64,000 bases of DNA, taken from NCBI GenBank assembly GCA_019638185.1, contig JAHBUH010000021.1, forward strand, positions 1 to 64,000, read 5' to 3'. This document shows positions 53,063-61,176 of this stretch, piece after piece (position 1 is the stretch's first letter; every line of letters begins with the position of its first letter). This DNA is from Leadbetterella sp. Lineage in GTDB: Bacteria > Bacteroidota > Bacteroidia > Cytophagales > Spirosomataceae. The position numbers and the translations under genes were made by a program. The notes beneath the pieces were generated by a model. It made no database searches, was not told the origin of the DNA, and saw only the letters and a list, made by a program, of their open reading frames with translations.

Positions 53063-53701
53063 ATGTCACTTAGACTTGGAGATACTGCACCTGACTTTAC
53101 GGCGAATACTACGCAAGGCCAGATCAGCTTTCACGAATGGCTCGGCAATTCCTGGGGATTACTCTTTTCTCACCCTGCAGATTTCACTCCCGTATGTACC
53201 ACGGAACTGGGGAAAACCGCCCTTCTGAAGGGTGATTTTGAGAAAAGAGGCGTTAAGGTCATCGCCGTTTCCGTAGATGACCTGGATTCTCATAACCGCT
53301 GGATTCCGGACATCGAGGAAGTAAACAATGTAAAATTCAATTTCCCGATCATTGCCGATGAAGGCCGCCAGGTAGCGCAGCTTTACGACATGATCCATCC
53401 TAACGCCTCAGAAAAGGCTACCGTAAGATCGGTATTTGTGATCGGACCGGATAAGAAAGTGAAGCTGACCCTGACCTACCCGGCCTCTACCGGGCGGAAC
53501 TTCCAGGAGATCCTGCGCGTAATAGATTCTCTTCAGCTGACGTCAAACCACTCCTTAGCTACCCCGGCTGACTGGGTACAGGGAGATGACGCCATCGTGG
53601 TACCGTCTGTTTCTACTGAAGACGCCCTGAAGAAATTCCCTAAAGGCGTAAAAGTGGTGAAGCCTTACCTGCGTTATACACCACAGCCGGACGTGGATTA
53701 A
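53063..53701 (+). CDS. 1-Cys peroxiredoxin (Prx6-like)
   Basis: The 212-residue product has the peroxidatic C45 in HPADFTPVCTTELG, then VKVIAVSVDDLDSHNRWIPDI and a C-terminal dimerisation domain (DDAIVVPSVSTEDALKKFPKG) typical of Prx6/1-Cys enzymes. No resolving cysteine is seen. It reduces peroxides in the cytoplasm. A possible operator and a strong terminator frame it as a single-gene unit. Confidence 0.95.
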   Translation: MSLRLGDTAPDFTANTTQGQISFHEWLGNSWGLLFSHPADFTPVCTTELGKTALLKGDFEKRGVKVIAVSVDDLDSHNRWIPDIEEVNNVKFNFPIIADEGRQVAQLYDMIHPNASEKATVRSVFVIGPDKKVKLTLTYPASTGRNFQEILRVIDSLQLTSNHSLATPADWVQGDDAIVVPSVSTEDALKKFPKGVKVVKPYLRYTPQPDVD

Positions 53702-53717
53702 GTTAAAAACGAAGAGG

Positions 53718-53782
53718 TAAAAACTAAAAGTTGCGGTGCATTTATATACTGAATGTACCGCAACTTTTAATTTTTAGTTTTT
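53718..53782 (+). terminator. Long hairpin terminator after the peroxiredoxin gene
   Basis: Core arms AAAAGTTGCGGTGCAT and ATGTACCGCAACTTTT pair with one G-T, and outer TAAAAACT pairs with AGTTTTTA. T-rich sequence follows, giving a long stem that should terminate strongly. Confidence 0.75.
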
Positions 53783-53802
53783 ATCTGTTCACTTTCCCGT
53801 CG

Positions 53803-53810
53803 TACCTTTG
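53803..53810 (+). promoter_or_regulatory. -7 promoter box for the CvfB-like gene
   Basis: TACCTTTG matches TAnnTTTG 17 bases before the ATG at 53827, so the leader is very short. Confidence 0.55.
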
Positions 53811-53826
53811 AGAATAAAATGATGAT

Positions 53827-54663
53827 ATGGAAGTAGGGAAATATAACACACTACAGGTTTTAAGGGCTACCAGCGTAGGTCTTTACCTGGGCGATACCGA
53901 AGGAAACGACGTGCTGCTTCCGCACAAATACATCCCCGAAAACATTGAAATGGGCCAGGAGCTGGAGGTTTTTATTTACCGCGACTCCGAAGACCGCCTG
54001 ATCGCCACCACCCTCACCCCCGCCATTCTATGTGACCAGTTTGCCATCCTGGAAGTAGTGGCTACTTCATCCATAGGTGCTTTCCTGGACTGGGGGCTGG
54101 AAAAAGACCTCTTTGTGCCGTTTAAGGAGCAGAACCATAAGCTTCAGACGGGGCAGTGGGTGCCGGTTTACCTCTACCTGGATGAAGAAACCGACCGCCT
54201 GGTGGCTTCTGCCCGGATCAATAAATTTTTCAGGAACCAGGATCACATTGACCTGGAAGAAAATCAGAAAGTGGATATCCTGGTGTTTGAAAAGACCGAC
54301 CTGGGCTATAATGTGATCATCAATAACCGGTATAAAGGCCTTATTTATGAAAACGAGATCTTCCGCCGCCTGGCCTGGGGAGATCAAACCACCGGCTATA
54401 TCAAAACCATCCGCGAAGACGGCAAGATCGATGTTTCCCTCCAGCCGCTGGGTTTCCTGAACGCGCGCGATGAACACACCCGCATCATCCTGGAAAAACT
54501 GGAAACTAACGGCGGAATACTTCACCTCAGTGACACTTCTGACCCCATTGACATCCAGGAACAGCTGGGCATGAGCAAGAAAGCCTTTAAAAAGGCCATC
54601 GGCGGATTATACCGTGACGGCCTCATCACCCTGGGCGAAGCCTCTATAACTGTGGTGCGTTAA
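53827..54663 (+). CDS. CvfB-like S1-domain RNA-binding protein
   Basis: A 278-residue protein with S1-like modules (ATSVGLYLGDTEGNDVLLP; ATSSIGAFLDWGLEKDLFVP; YNVIINNRYKGLIYENEI) and a C-terminal winged helix (MSKKAFKKAIGGLYRDGLI). This is the layout of CvfB, an RNA-binding virulence-related factor in Staphylococcus; in Bacteroidota the role is not established. Its TAA overlaps the stop codon of the convergent thioredoxin-fold gene within TTAA. Confidence 0.9.
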   Translation: MEVGKYNTLQVLRATSVGLYLGDTEGNDVLLPHKYIPENIEMGQELEVFIYRDSEDRLIATTLTPAILCDQFAILEVVATSSIGAFLDWGLEKDLFVPFKEQNHKLQTGQWVPVYLYLDEETDRLVASARINKFFRNQDHIDLEENQKVDILVFEKTDLGYNVIINNRYKGLIYENEIFRRLAWGDQTTGYIKTIREDGKIDVSLQPLGFLNARDEHTRIILEKLETNGGILHLSDTSDPIDIQEQLGMSKKAFKKAIGGLYRDGLITLGEASITVVR

Positions 54664-55856
54664 CGCGCATTCAGCAGGGCTTCAAACCGCTCCGTAGGGA
54701 TACCGGCCAGCCGGCCCAGTCGCAGCGCTTCCGTAGCGTTTTTAGTGGCTTCGGCGGTATCTCCCGACTTCCGGTTCAGCCGTCCCAGCTCATAATGATA
54801 TTCAGCGAGGTAAGCGTTTTCTTTCAGCATAGGCCGCGCCGTTTTCAGCCACTTAGTGGCGGCCGGTACGTAATCATTATCCGGGAAATTATCGTTAAAA
54901 ATGTGCGTAAGGTAAATCAGTGAAGCGCCGTTATTGCGGAAAATATCGGCAGTTTTCTCACCGGTGGCCAGGGCATCAGCCTTTTTTCCCACTTTCAGCT
55001 GAGCCAGCATCCGGTGCTCCCAAAGCACAAAATCAGCATACGGACCGGCCCCTACCTTCTCCATATAGCTTTTCAGGAGGTCTACTTTCTCCAGGCTGTA
55101 TTGCTTACTGGCCGGGCTGAAGACCGTACGCTGAACCATCAGCCCTAAGGTATTCATTTCATTGCCGGCGTGCCCACCCGCTTTTTCCAGGGCGGCTGCC
55201 TCCGGGATATGCTCTATCCAATACCGGAAAAACCCGTTCTCGGTATCGTTTACCACTTTTTTAGTCACTGACCAGCTCAGGCTGCTGCCCCGGTCTTCCG
55301 GAGCGAAACTGTTATAAAGGGCATCTACCACTTTAGGATTATACAGGGTGTCCATGCTTACCCGGGTATAAGCCCCGAATTTCACCAGGAAAGTGAAGTC
55401 GCGATAGCCCTCATCAAACCGCTTCCTGTAATTAGAGCTCCATTTTTCGGGATCCAGGGCATCAGCAGCCACTTCCAGCACCGATGCCGGCGTAGGATGG
55501 GCTTCGCCGTGGTGTACCAGCTTACCTTCGCCGTCGAAAAACAGGAACTGCGGGAAACTCGGAATTTCCACCCGGCGGTCATCCAGGAACTTACGGGCGC
55601 CCTCCACGCTCAGGTCCATCTTATAATTTACGAATCCCGTGTTAAAGCGGGCCGCCACCTGCGGATCAGAGAAATTAGGCTCCATAGCCTGGCAGGCCGG
55701 ACAGGTGGGCAGGTAAGCCTCCACAAAGAGCACCTTGCCGGTAGCCTTAGCCTTATCCAGGGCCTGCTGTATATCCGGTTCCCATTGCACTTTATCCTGG
55801 GCGGAAGCGCCCAAAAAGCCCGTCAGGCCAAAGAGTAAAAAGGTCTTCTTAAGCAT
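54660..55856 (-). CDS. Thioredoxin-fold exported protein, paralogue 1
   Basis: The 398-residue product has a signal peptide (ends GASAQ, residue 20), then a thioredoxin fold with C52-P-A-C55 in LPTCPACQAMEP and SFPQFLFFDGEGKLVHHGE around the cis-proline. The C-terminal 250 residues are helical and TPR-like (AEYHYELGRLNRKSGDTAEATKN). It is the last of three tandem paralogues and is 5 bases from the next. Periplasmic thiol chemistry is likely; substrate unknown. Confidence 0.88.
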   Translation of the reverse strand: MLKKTFLLFGLTGFLGASAQDKVQWEPDIQQALDKAKATGKVLFVEAYLPTCPACQAMEPNFSDPQVAARFNTGFVNYKMDLSVEGARKFLDDRRVEIPSFPQFLFFDGEGKLVHHGEAHPTPASVLEVAADALDPEKWSSNYRKRFDEGYRDFTFLVKFGAYTRVSMDTLYNPKVVDALYNSFAPEDRGSSLSWSVTKKVVNDTENGFFRYWIEHIPEAAALEKAGGHAGNEMNTLGLMVQRTVFSPASKQYSLEKVDLLKSYMEKVGAGPYADFVLWEHRMLAQLKVGKKADALATGEKTADIFRNNGASLIYLTHIFNDNFPDNDYVPAATKWLKTARPMLKENAYLAEYHYELGRLNRKSGDTAEATKNATEALRLGRLAGIPTERFEALLNAR

Positions 55857-55861
55857 AAATG

Positions 55862-57103
55862 TTATTTCACTGAGTTCACCAGGTCATTGAATTTTTTCAG
55901 GTCGGTGCCGGCAGAACCCGCCAGCTTCTGTGCCTCAAAGGCGTTAGTAGCTGCTGCGGCCTTGTCACCCCCTTTCAGGTTCACCCGGGCCAGCTCGTAA
56001 TGGTATTCGGCCTTTTGGTTAGGCTCGGTCACCAGCGGACTGGCGGCATTCAGCCACTCCCTAGCCACCGGCAGGTAGCTGTTATCCGGAAAATTATCGT
56101 TAAACACTTTGGTGATATAAACCAGTGAAGGACCGCTGGTGGCGAATTTGGCCGCCATATTCCGGCCGATAGCCAGTGCAGCGGCCGGTTTTCCTTCCCG
56201 CAGGTTAGCCAGGGTTTCGTACTCCCACACGTAGGTATCGGCGTACTCTCCGCCTCCTACTTTCCGGATATAATCTTTCACCTGGGCCAGCCGCTGTGTG
56301 CTGTAGGTTTTGGCGTCTTTGGCTACGGAAGTCTGGACAATGGCCCCCAGGCTGTTCACCTCCTGCCCGGCATGACCGGCCTTTTTCTCAAATTCCGCGG
56401 CCACCGGTATCTGGTTGATCCAATGCTTAAAGAAGCCGTTATCCACGCTGGTGATCACTTTTTTGGTCACTGCCCAGCTGGTTTCGCTGTTGATATCCTT
56501 TTTCGGGAAGACCTCAAACAGCGCATCTCCCACTTTACGGTTTTCCACGGTATCTTTCACCAGGCGGGTATAAACGCCGTACTTCACCAGGAAGTCAAAA
56601 TCCCGCTCACCCTTATCAAAACGCGCTTTGTAATTTCCGGCCCGTTTTTCCGGGCTTTTAGCATCTTCCGCCACGCCCAGGATAGACTCCGTATTGGCGG
56701 TTACCTCGCCCTGGTGCACCAGCTTGCCGTCGCCATCAAAAAACAGGAACTGGGGGAAGCTCGGTAGCCATATGCCCCTGTCGTTCAGAAACTTCACCTG
56801 CTCGGCGATACCCACATCCAGCTTATAATTCACAAAATCCGTATTGTAGCGCTCTGCTACTTCCGGGGTGCTGAAGTGAGGTTCTATGGACTGGCATATA
56901 GGGCAGGTGGGCGAATAACACTCCACAAACAGCAACTTACCGGTGGCTTTGGCCTTGGCCAGTGCTTCCGTGATATCCGGCACCCAGGTAACGGTATTTT
57001 TATCGATCACGGCCTCTTCGGCCTTCTCCTCCTTGGATTGAGACTTACAGGCTGCCAGCAGCAGGACCAATACGGGGAGTAAATAAGCGGTTTTGAATTT
57101 CAT
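55862..57103 (-). CDS. Thioredoxin-fold lipoprotein, paralogue 2
   Basis: A 413-residue protein with a lipoprotein signal (LLLAAC, Cys19), then the thioredoxin fold with C67-P-I-C70 (SPTCPICQSIEP) and SFPQFLFFDGDGKLVHQGE. The helical C-terminus parallels paralogue 1 closely along its length (AEYHYELARVNLKGGDKA). Membrane anchoring by lipid distinguishes it from the other two. It is separated by 5 bases from paralogue 1 and by 57 bases from paralogue 3. Confidence 0.9.
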   Translation of the reverse strand: MKFKTAYLLPVLVLLLAACKSQSKEEKAEEAVIDKNTVTWVPDITEALAKAKATGKLLFVECYSPTCPICQSIEPHFSTPEVAERYNTDFVNYKLDVGIAEQVKFLNDRGIWLPSFPQFLFFDGDGKLVHQGEVTANTESILGVAEDAKSPEKRAGNYKARFDKGERDFDFLVKYGVYTRLVKDTVENRKVGDALFEVFPKKDINSETSWAVTKKVITSVDNGFFKHWINQIPVAAEFEKKAGHAGQEVNSLGAIVQTSVAKDAKTYSTQRLAQVKDYIRKVGGGEYADTYVWEYETLANLREGKPAAALAIGRNMAAKFATSGPSLVYITKVFNDNFPDNSYLPVAREWLNAASPLVTEPNQKAEYHYELARVNLKGGDKAAAATNAFEAQKLAGSAGTDLKKFNDLVNSVK

Positions 57104-57160
57104 ATATTAGATACAGGTCGTTATATTAATAATAGAACACGGGAAAAGCCCATTATGGTT

Positions 57161-58183
57161 TCATTTTTTCTTCTGCAAAGCTTGTGCCGATTTTCGCCAG
57201 GCAGCCGCAGCATCCCGGCATTCTTTTGCCGCGCAGTTTTTCTCAAACACCTCCGCCAGGTAGTTCAGGCTGGCGGCGTCTGCCCGGAAGTGCCTGGCGG
57301 CCTCCTCACCGGTACTTAATGCCTGGGGAGTATGGCCTTCCCGCAAGTGGGCCAGCACCTCTTTTTCCCAGGTCAGGCTCAGCGCTTCCTTCAGCACCGG
57401 TGTGAATTTTTCCCGCAGTGCCCTCCACTCTGCCGCACTGAAGGCTTGTGCTTCCCGGCTGAAGAGCGTGCCGTAAAGCAGGCGCGAGAAGGCATTTTCC
57501 ACATTGCCGTGCGCCGAAGCAGCTTCATACGCCGTGGCCTTCTGAACGTTCCCGAGCCAGTAATCCGTAAAGCCGTTCCGGCTGTCCATCACCGCTTTAT
57601 TCAGGATAAGCCAGGAGTTTTGGGAACTCCTTTTTTCCTCGGGATATACCGCCCAGAGTGCATCAATCACCTTTTTATTCATCAGGGTATCTTTCTTTAC
57701 GCGGCAAAAGATGGCATAATGGGTCAGGAAATTCTCGCTCCGCTCACCGGCCTCAAAACGGCGTGCGTAATTTTCGCCGGTATAGGTTTTCTCCACCACC
57801 ATTTTACCGGGCTGTAATACCGAATTCAGCTCTGCCGACACCTCACGGGCGTGCACCAGGGTGGAATCAGCCCGGAAAAATAAAAAATAAGGGATACCGT
57901 ACACATCCAGCCCGGTACTTTTAACAAACTCCCGTGCCTCCTCCGTCTCCACGTTCAGCTGGTAATTCACAAAGGCCGTATTGTACAGATCCGCCACCGC
58001 CTTTTCCCGGAAGAAAGGTGCCACGCGCTGACAATACGGACAACCCGGCGAATAAAACTCCACAAAGAGCACCTTGTTCTGCAAACGGGCCTGCCGGAAG
58101 GCTTCGGGGAGGCTTTTTTCCCACTTTACGGCCTGGGCCTGCCCCAAAAACGGCAGGAAGAATAAGAATAGGTATTTCATCAT
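57161..58183 (-). CDS. Thioredoxin-fold exported protein, paralogue 3
   Basis: A 340-residue protein with a signal peptide (MMKYLFLFFLPFLGQAQA), a thioredoxin fold with C48-P-Y-C51 (GCPYCQRVAP) and GIPYFLFFRADSTL. It is shorter than the other two at the C-terminus, where the helical repeat region is reduced. First gene transcribed of the triplet. Sequence divergence suggests an older duplication than that between paralogues 1 and 2. Confidence 0.87.
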   Translation of the reverse strand: MMKYLFLFFLPFLGQAQAVKWEKSLPEAFRQARLQNKVLFVEFYSPGCPYCQRVAPFFREKAVADLYNTAFVNYQLNVETEEAREFVKSTGLDVYGIPYFLFFRADSTLVHAREVSAELNSVLQPGKMVVEKTYTGENYARRFEAGERSENFLTHYAIFCRVKKDTLMNKKVIDALWAVYPEEKRSSQNSWLILNKAVMDSRNGFTDYWLGNVQKATAYEAASAHGNVENAFSRLLYGTLFSREAQAFSAAEWRALREKFTPVLKEALSLTWEKEVLAHLREGHTPQALSTGEEAARHFRADAASLNYLAEVFEKNCAAKECRDAAAAWRKSAQALQKKK

Positions 58184-58202
58184 AAATTTTAACGGTTAGC
58201 CG

Positions 58203-58248
58203 GGGGGCGACCCTTCAGGCGACGATCCGACGGGGGCGATCCCTCGCC
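58203..58248. repeat. GC-rich repeat in intergenic region
   Basis: Two copies of GGGGGCGAyCC lie 29 bases apart, the second forming the inverted repeat GGGCGA-TCCC-TCGCCC. This GC-rich patch sits between divergent genes in otherwise AT-rich spacer. It may be a dispersed intergenic repeat; no T-run accompanies it. Confidence 0.35.
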
Positions 58249-58300
58249 CGCCAGAACTAATTTCCCTTCCTCCCGGTTACTCTTATATAACGATCTTTTT

Positions 58301-58648
58301 ATGGTTAAACTATACGGAATCCCAAACTGCGATACCGTCAAAAAAACACTGACGTATTTCCGGGAAAAGAACATCCCGGTTTCCTTCCATAATTTTAAAA
58401 CCGACGGAATTTCAGCGGAAAAACTGGAAGAATGGTTTGCAGCCGCCGGAATTAACAAAGTAGTTAACAAAAACAGCACCACTTACAAGGAACTGGATGA
58501 GTCGGCTAAAAAAGCGCTGGAAAACCCCTCCACTGCCATCCCCGTTATACAGGAGCACACCTCCTTAGTGAAACGTCCCGTAGTGGAAGCAGACGGCAAG
58601 ACCCTTTTGGGCTTTAAGAAAGACGAATACGATAAAACGTTTTTGTAA
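58301..58648 (+). CDS. ArsC/Spx/YffB-like family protein
   Basis: The 115-residue product starts MVKLYGIPNCDTVKKTL, with a single Cys10 in the ArsC fold, and has SLVKRPVVEADGKTLLGFKKDEY at the end, the basic triad region of the YffB/MgsR group. With no second redox cysteine, a glutathione-linked or regulatory (Spx-like) role is possible. No ars genes are nearby, so arsenate reduction is not supported by context. Confidence 0.85.
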   Translation: MVKLYGIPNCDTVKKTLTYFREKNIPVSFHNFKTDGISAEKLEEWFAAAGINKVVNKNSTTYKELDESAKKALENPSTAIPVIQEHTSLVKRPVVEADGKTLLGFKKDEYDKTFL

Positions 58649-58653
58649 TGGTG

Positions 58654-58725
58654 AATGGTTAATTATTAATGGTTAATGAGGGCCTGGCATCGTCACTGAT
58701 CATTAACAATTTACCATTAATCATT
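58654..58725. repeat. Imperfect inverted repeat between convergent genes
   Basis: Two AT-rich 26-base arms (58654-58679 and 58700-58725) agree at 21 positions in inverted orientation, built from repeated TTAATGGTTAATGA-type units. It may act as a bidirectional terminator for the ArsC-like and GT39-type genes. It reaches 9 bases into the latter's 3' end. Confidence 0.5.
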
Positions 58726-60252
58726 TCTTCTCATTTCCCTCTGCTCGCCCTCAATCTCCTCCCTCACCCGTTCATTGATGGAGATGCGGGCGTTTTTAAA
58801 CACGAAAATGTCGGTTTTGTATTCCCGTGCATAGGGATTGGCGATGGAGTCGGCCAGCAGGGCGGTTTCAAAAAGCGGGGCGGTTTCCTGCATCTCGTCT
58901 GCCCGGTGGCCGGCATCCTTGATCCGGATGAGGTGACGGTAGGGTTTCGACAGGTCAAACCATCCCAGGTAATCGGCATGGAAGGAGTCCGCCCGGAGGC
59001 GCCCGCGGCTGTAGTAATTAATGGCACCGGCCTGCCCGTAATTATCACACAGGATCAGCACCTGGTCTTTTTCCGGCAGCGTTTGATAAATCTTCTCCGT
59101 TTTCTCCGCCAGCTCTTTCCATCCTATCATATCGGCAAAATCCTGGGAAAGCGGGTATTTCTTCCCGTCTTCCCAGCGGTGCATGCCCAGTGCCGGCCTC
59201 CGTTTAGCGAACTCCACAAACTGCTCCGGTGTTCTGACCGGGAACTCCACCAGGATGATCAGCAGCAGGTAAAGTACCGGCAGGCCGGCCAGGACCGGCC
59301 GCAGGTAGCGTTTCCGTCCTGTCTCCAGCACCTCTGCCAGATACACCGCACCTAACCCGATATAAACCGGGTACAGCCCGATGGCATAGTACGACTTGGC
59401 CTTAAAAAACAAGAAAATGCCCAGCGTGAAAATAAAACTCCACAGCAGGAAGCGGTACCGGGCAAAGGGCTCATACCGCAGCAGGGCATAGAAAGAAGCC
59501 AGGATAGCCGGCAGGGCTCCTAAAAAGTAGAGCACCTGGTCGGTCAGGAAATCAGCCCGGTTTACGTGCACCAGGTGGTATTTTTGCAGGAGGTGCATGT
59601 GATAAAATACCGGGAAGTGATTTTGATACTGCCAGATAAGATTAGGCAGAATGATCAGCAGGGCCAGTAAAGCGGCCCCGTAAAATTCCTTTCGTAAAAA
59701 TAGCTTCCGCTGCGGGCTCAGGAGCAGCGCGGGCAGCAGACCCATCACCAGGAAGGCAATGTTATACTTATTCAGGAAGCCCAGCCCCAGCAGGATGGCC
59801 ACCCCAAACAGCCACCGGGACTGGTCCGTTCTCACATACCGGATCAGGAAATAATAAACACTGGTCCAGGCCAGCACATCAAATGAATTAGGCTGGAACA
59901 GGCCGTTCAGGCGCAGCAAGGGCGAGAATAAGATGCACAAAGCCGCCAGCACCGAAGCATACAGGCTCCCTTTCATCTCTTCCGTGATCTTCCAGACCAC
60001 CACCAGGGTCAGGGCCCCGAACAGCGCCGGGAAAAAATGCACCCAGAATTCCGAATTCCCCAGCGCACGGATCAGCCACGAAACCCAGGACGTAAAAGGT
60101 GGCGTGGAAAAATATCCCCAGGCCAGGTGATTAGCCTGGTCCAGGTGCAGGAATTCATCGCGGTGCAGCTCATAAACCTCATTGACCAGGAAATACTGCA
60201 GGAAGAACTTCAACAGAACCAGCGTGGCAGGAATAAGTGTTCTTTTGTTCAT
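58717..60252 (-). CDS. GT39/ArnT-type membrane glycosyltransferase
   Basis: The 511-residue product has about 11 hydrophobic segments and the PMT_2/GT-C signature ELHRDEFLHLDQANHLAWGY with the acidic DE motif in the first loop, then STPPFTSWVSWLIRALGNSE. The soluble C-terminal tail is about 170 residues. Such enzymes transfer a sugar from a polyprenyl-phosphate donor to lipid A or protein. Neither donor nor acceptor can be told from the context. Confidence 0.88.
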   Translation of the reverse strand: MNKRTLIPATLVLLKFFLQYFLVNEVYELHRDEFLHLDQANHLAWGYFSTPPFTSWVSWLIRALGNSEFWVHFFPALFGALTLVVVWKITEEMKGSLYASVLAALCILFSPLLRLNGLFQPNSFDVLAWTSVYYFLIRYVRTDQSRWLFGVAILLGLGFLNKYNIAFLVMGLLPALLLSPQRKLFLRKEFYGAALLALLIILPNLIWQYQNHFPVFYHMHLLQKYHLVHVNRADFLTDQVLYFLGALPAILASFYALLRYEPFARYRFLLWSFIFTLGIFLFFKAKSYYAIGLYPVYIGLGAVYLAEVLETGRKRYLRPVLAGLPVLYLLLIILVEFPVRTPEQFVEFAKRRPALGMHRWEDGKKYPLSQDFADMIGWKELAEKTEKIYQTLPEKDQVLILCDNYGQAGAINYYSRGRLRADSFHADYLGWFDLSKPYRHLIRIKDAGHRADEMQETAPLFETALLADSIANPYAREYKTDIFVFKNARISINERVREEIEGEQREMRRND

Positions 60253-60525
60253 ATAAATTTTACAGGCACCGCCAAAAGTACATATTTCCCTGAAAAATCT
60301 CCAGCTCCATCCCGAAATCTTATTATAATATTCAATACGGACATTAGTCTACTGAATATTTTATCTTATCGCTACAAATTAGCCCTTGCCGGATCCGGGT
60401 ATTATTTATAAATATTCTATATAGCATCATTTTACTAAGAAATCGCCATAATAATTCATGATAAATTAACATCCTTTCTTACTTTTAAACCTGTTTTACA
60501 TCAACCATAACATTTCTATTAATAC

Positions 60526-61152
60526 GTGAAAAGAAGATTAGCCTTACAGAGAGTAGCTCTCATGGTGGGTGGCGCAATAACCGCCCCCAGTTTAGCTGCC
60601 ATTCTCAACAGTTGTAAGTCTCCCTCTGATTCTGCGGCCTCCGGGTTTAGTCTGGATACGGATCAACGTTCACTCCTTGCTGAAATTGCGGAGGTGATCA
60701 TTCCCAAGACAGACACCCCGGGCGCTAAAGATACAGGGACACCGGAAGTGATTGAAATCCTTCTGAAAGACTGTTACAATGAGGATCAGCAGAAGCATTT
60801 TGTAGCGGGTCTGAAAGACCTCGAAGAGGAGTCCAAAAAGCTGGGCGGAAGTTTTGTGTCTCTGGATGATGCCAAAAAGCTCCAGGTGGTGGAAACCATG
60901 CGCGACAAAGCCAAGGCGGAAAGAGAAGAAGCCGAAAAGGTGAAGATCGTAGATGCCGAAACGGGTAAGGAAAAAGAGGATCACACCAAAAAAGAGCCAC
61001 CGATTCCTTTCTTTACGCTGGTTCGTGACCTGACGATCTTCGGTTACTACTCTTCGGAGTATGGTGTTACCAAGGCCTTCGATTACAGCCCTGTGCCGGG
61101 CAAATTTGATTCATGTATAAAGGTTTCTCCGGATCAGAGAGCTTATTCGTAA
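60526..61152 (+). CDS. Gluconate 2-dehydrogenase subunit 3 family protein
   Basis: A 208-residue exported protein starting at GTG 60526. The N-terminal twin-arginine signal reads KRRLALQRVALMVGG, followed by a hydrophobic stretch. The DQRSLLAEIAEVIIPKTDTPG region identifies the family. The GMC-type oxidoreductase gene follows 24 bases downstream and is its usual catalytic partner, so this subunit should carry it through the Tat system. A cytochrome c subunit, found in the three-component enzymes, is absent here. The 273 bases upstream are AT-rich and hold no gene that I can see. Confidence 0.88.
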   Translation: MKRRLALQRVALMVGGAITAPSLAAILNSCKSPSDSAASGFSLDTDQRSLLAEIAEVIIPKTDTPGAKDTGTPEVIEILLKDCYNEDQQKHFVAGLKDLEEESKKLGGSFVSLDDAKKLQVVETMRDKAKAEREEAEKVKIVDAETGKEKEDHTKKEPPIPFFTLVRDLTIFGYYSSEYGVTKAFDYSPVPGKFDSCIKVSPDQRAYS

Positions 61153-61176
61153 ACCCGTTTTCAACCATCGTAACAA

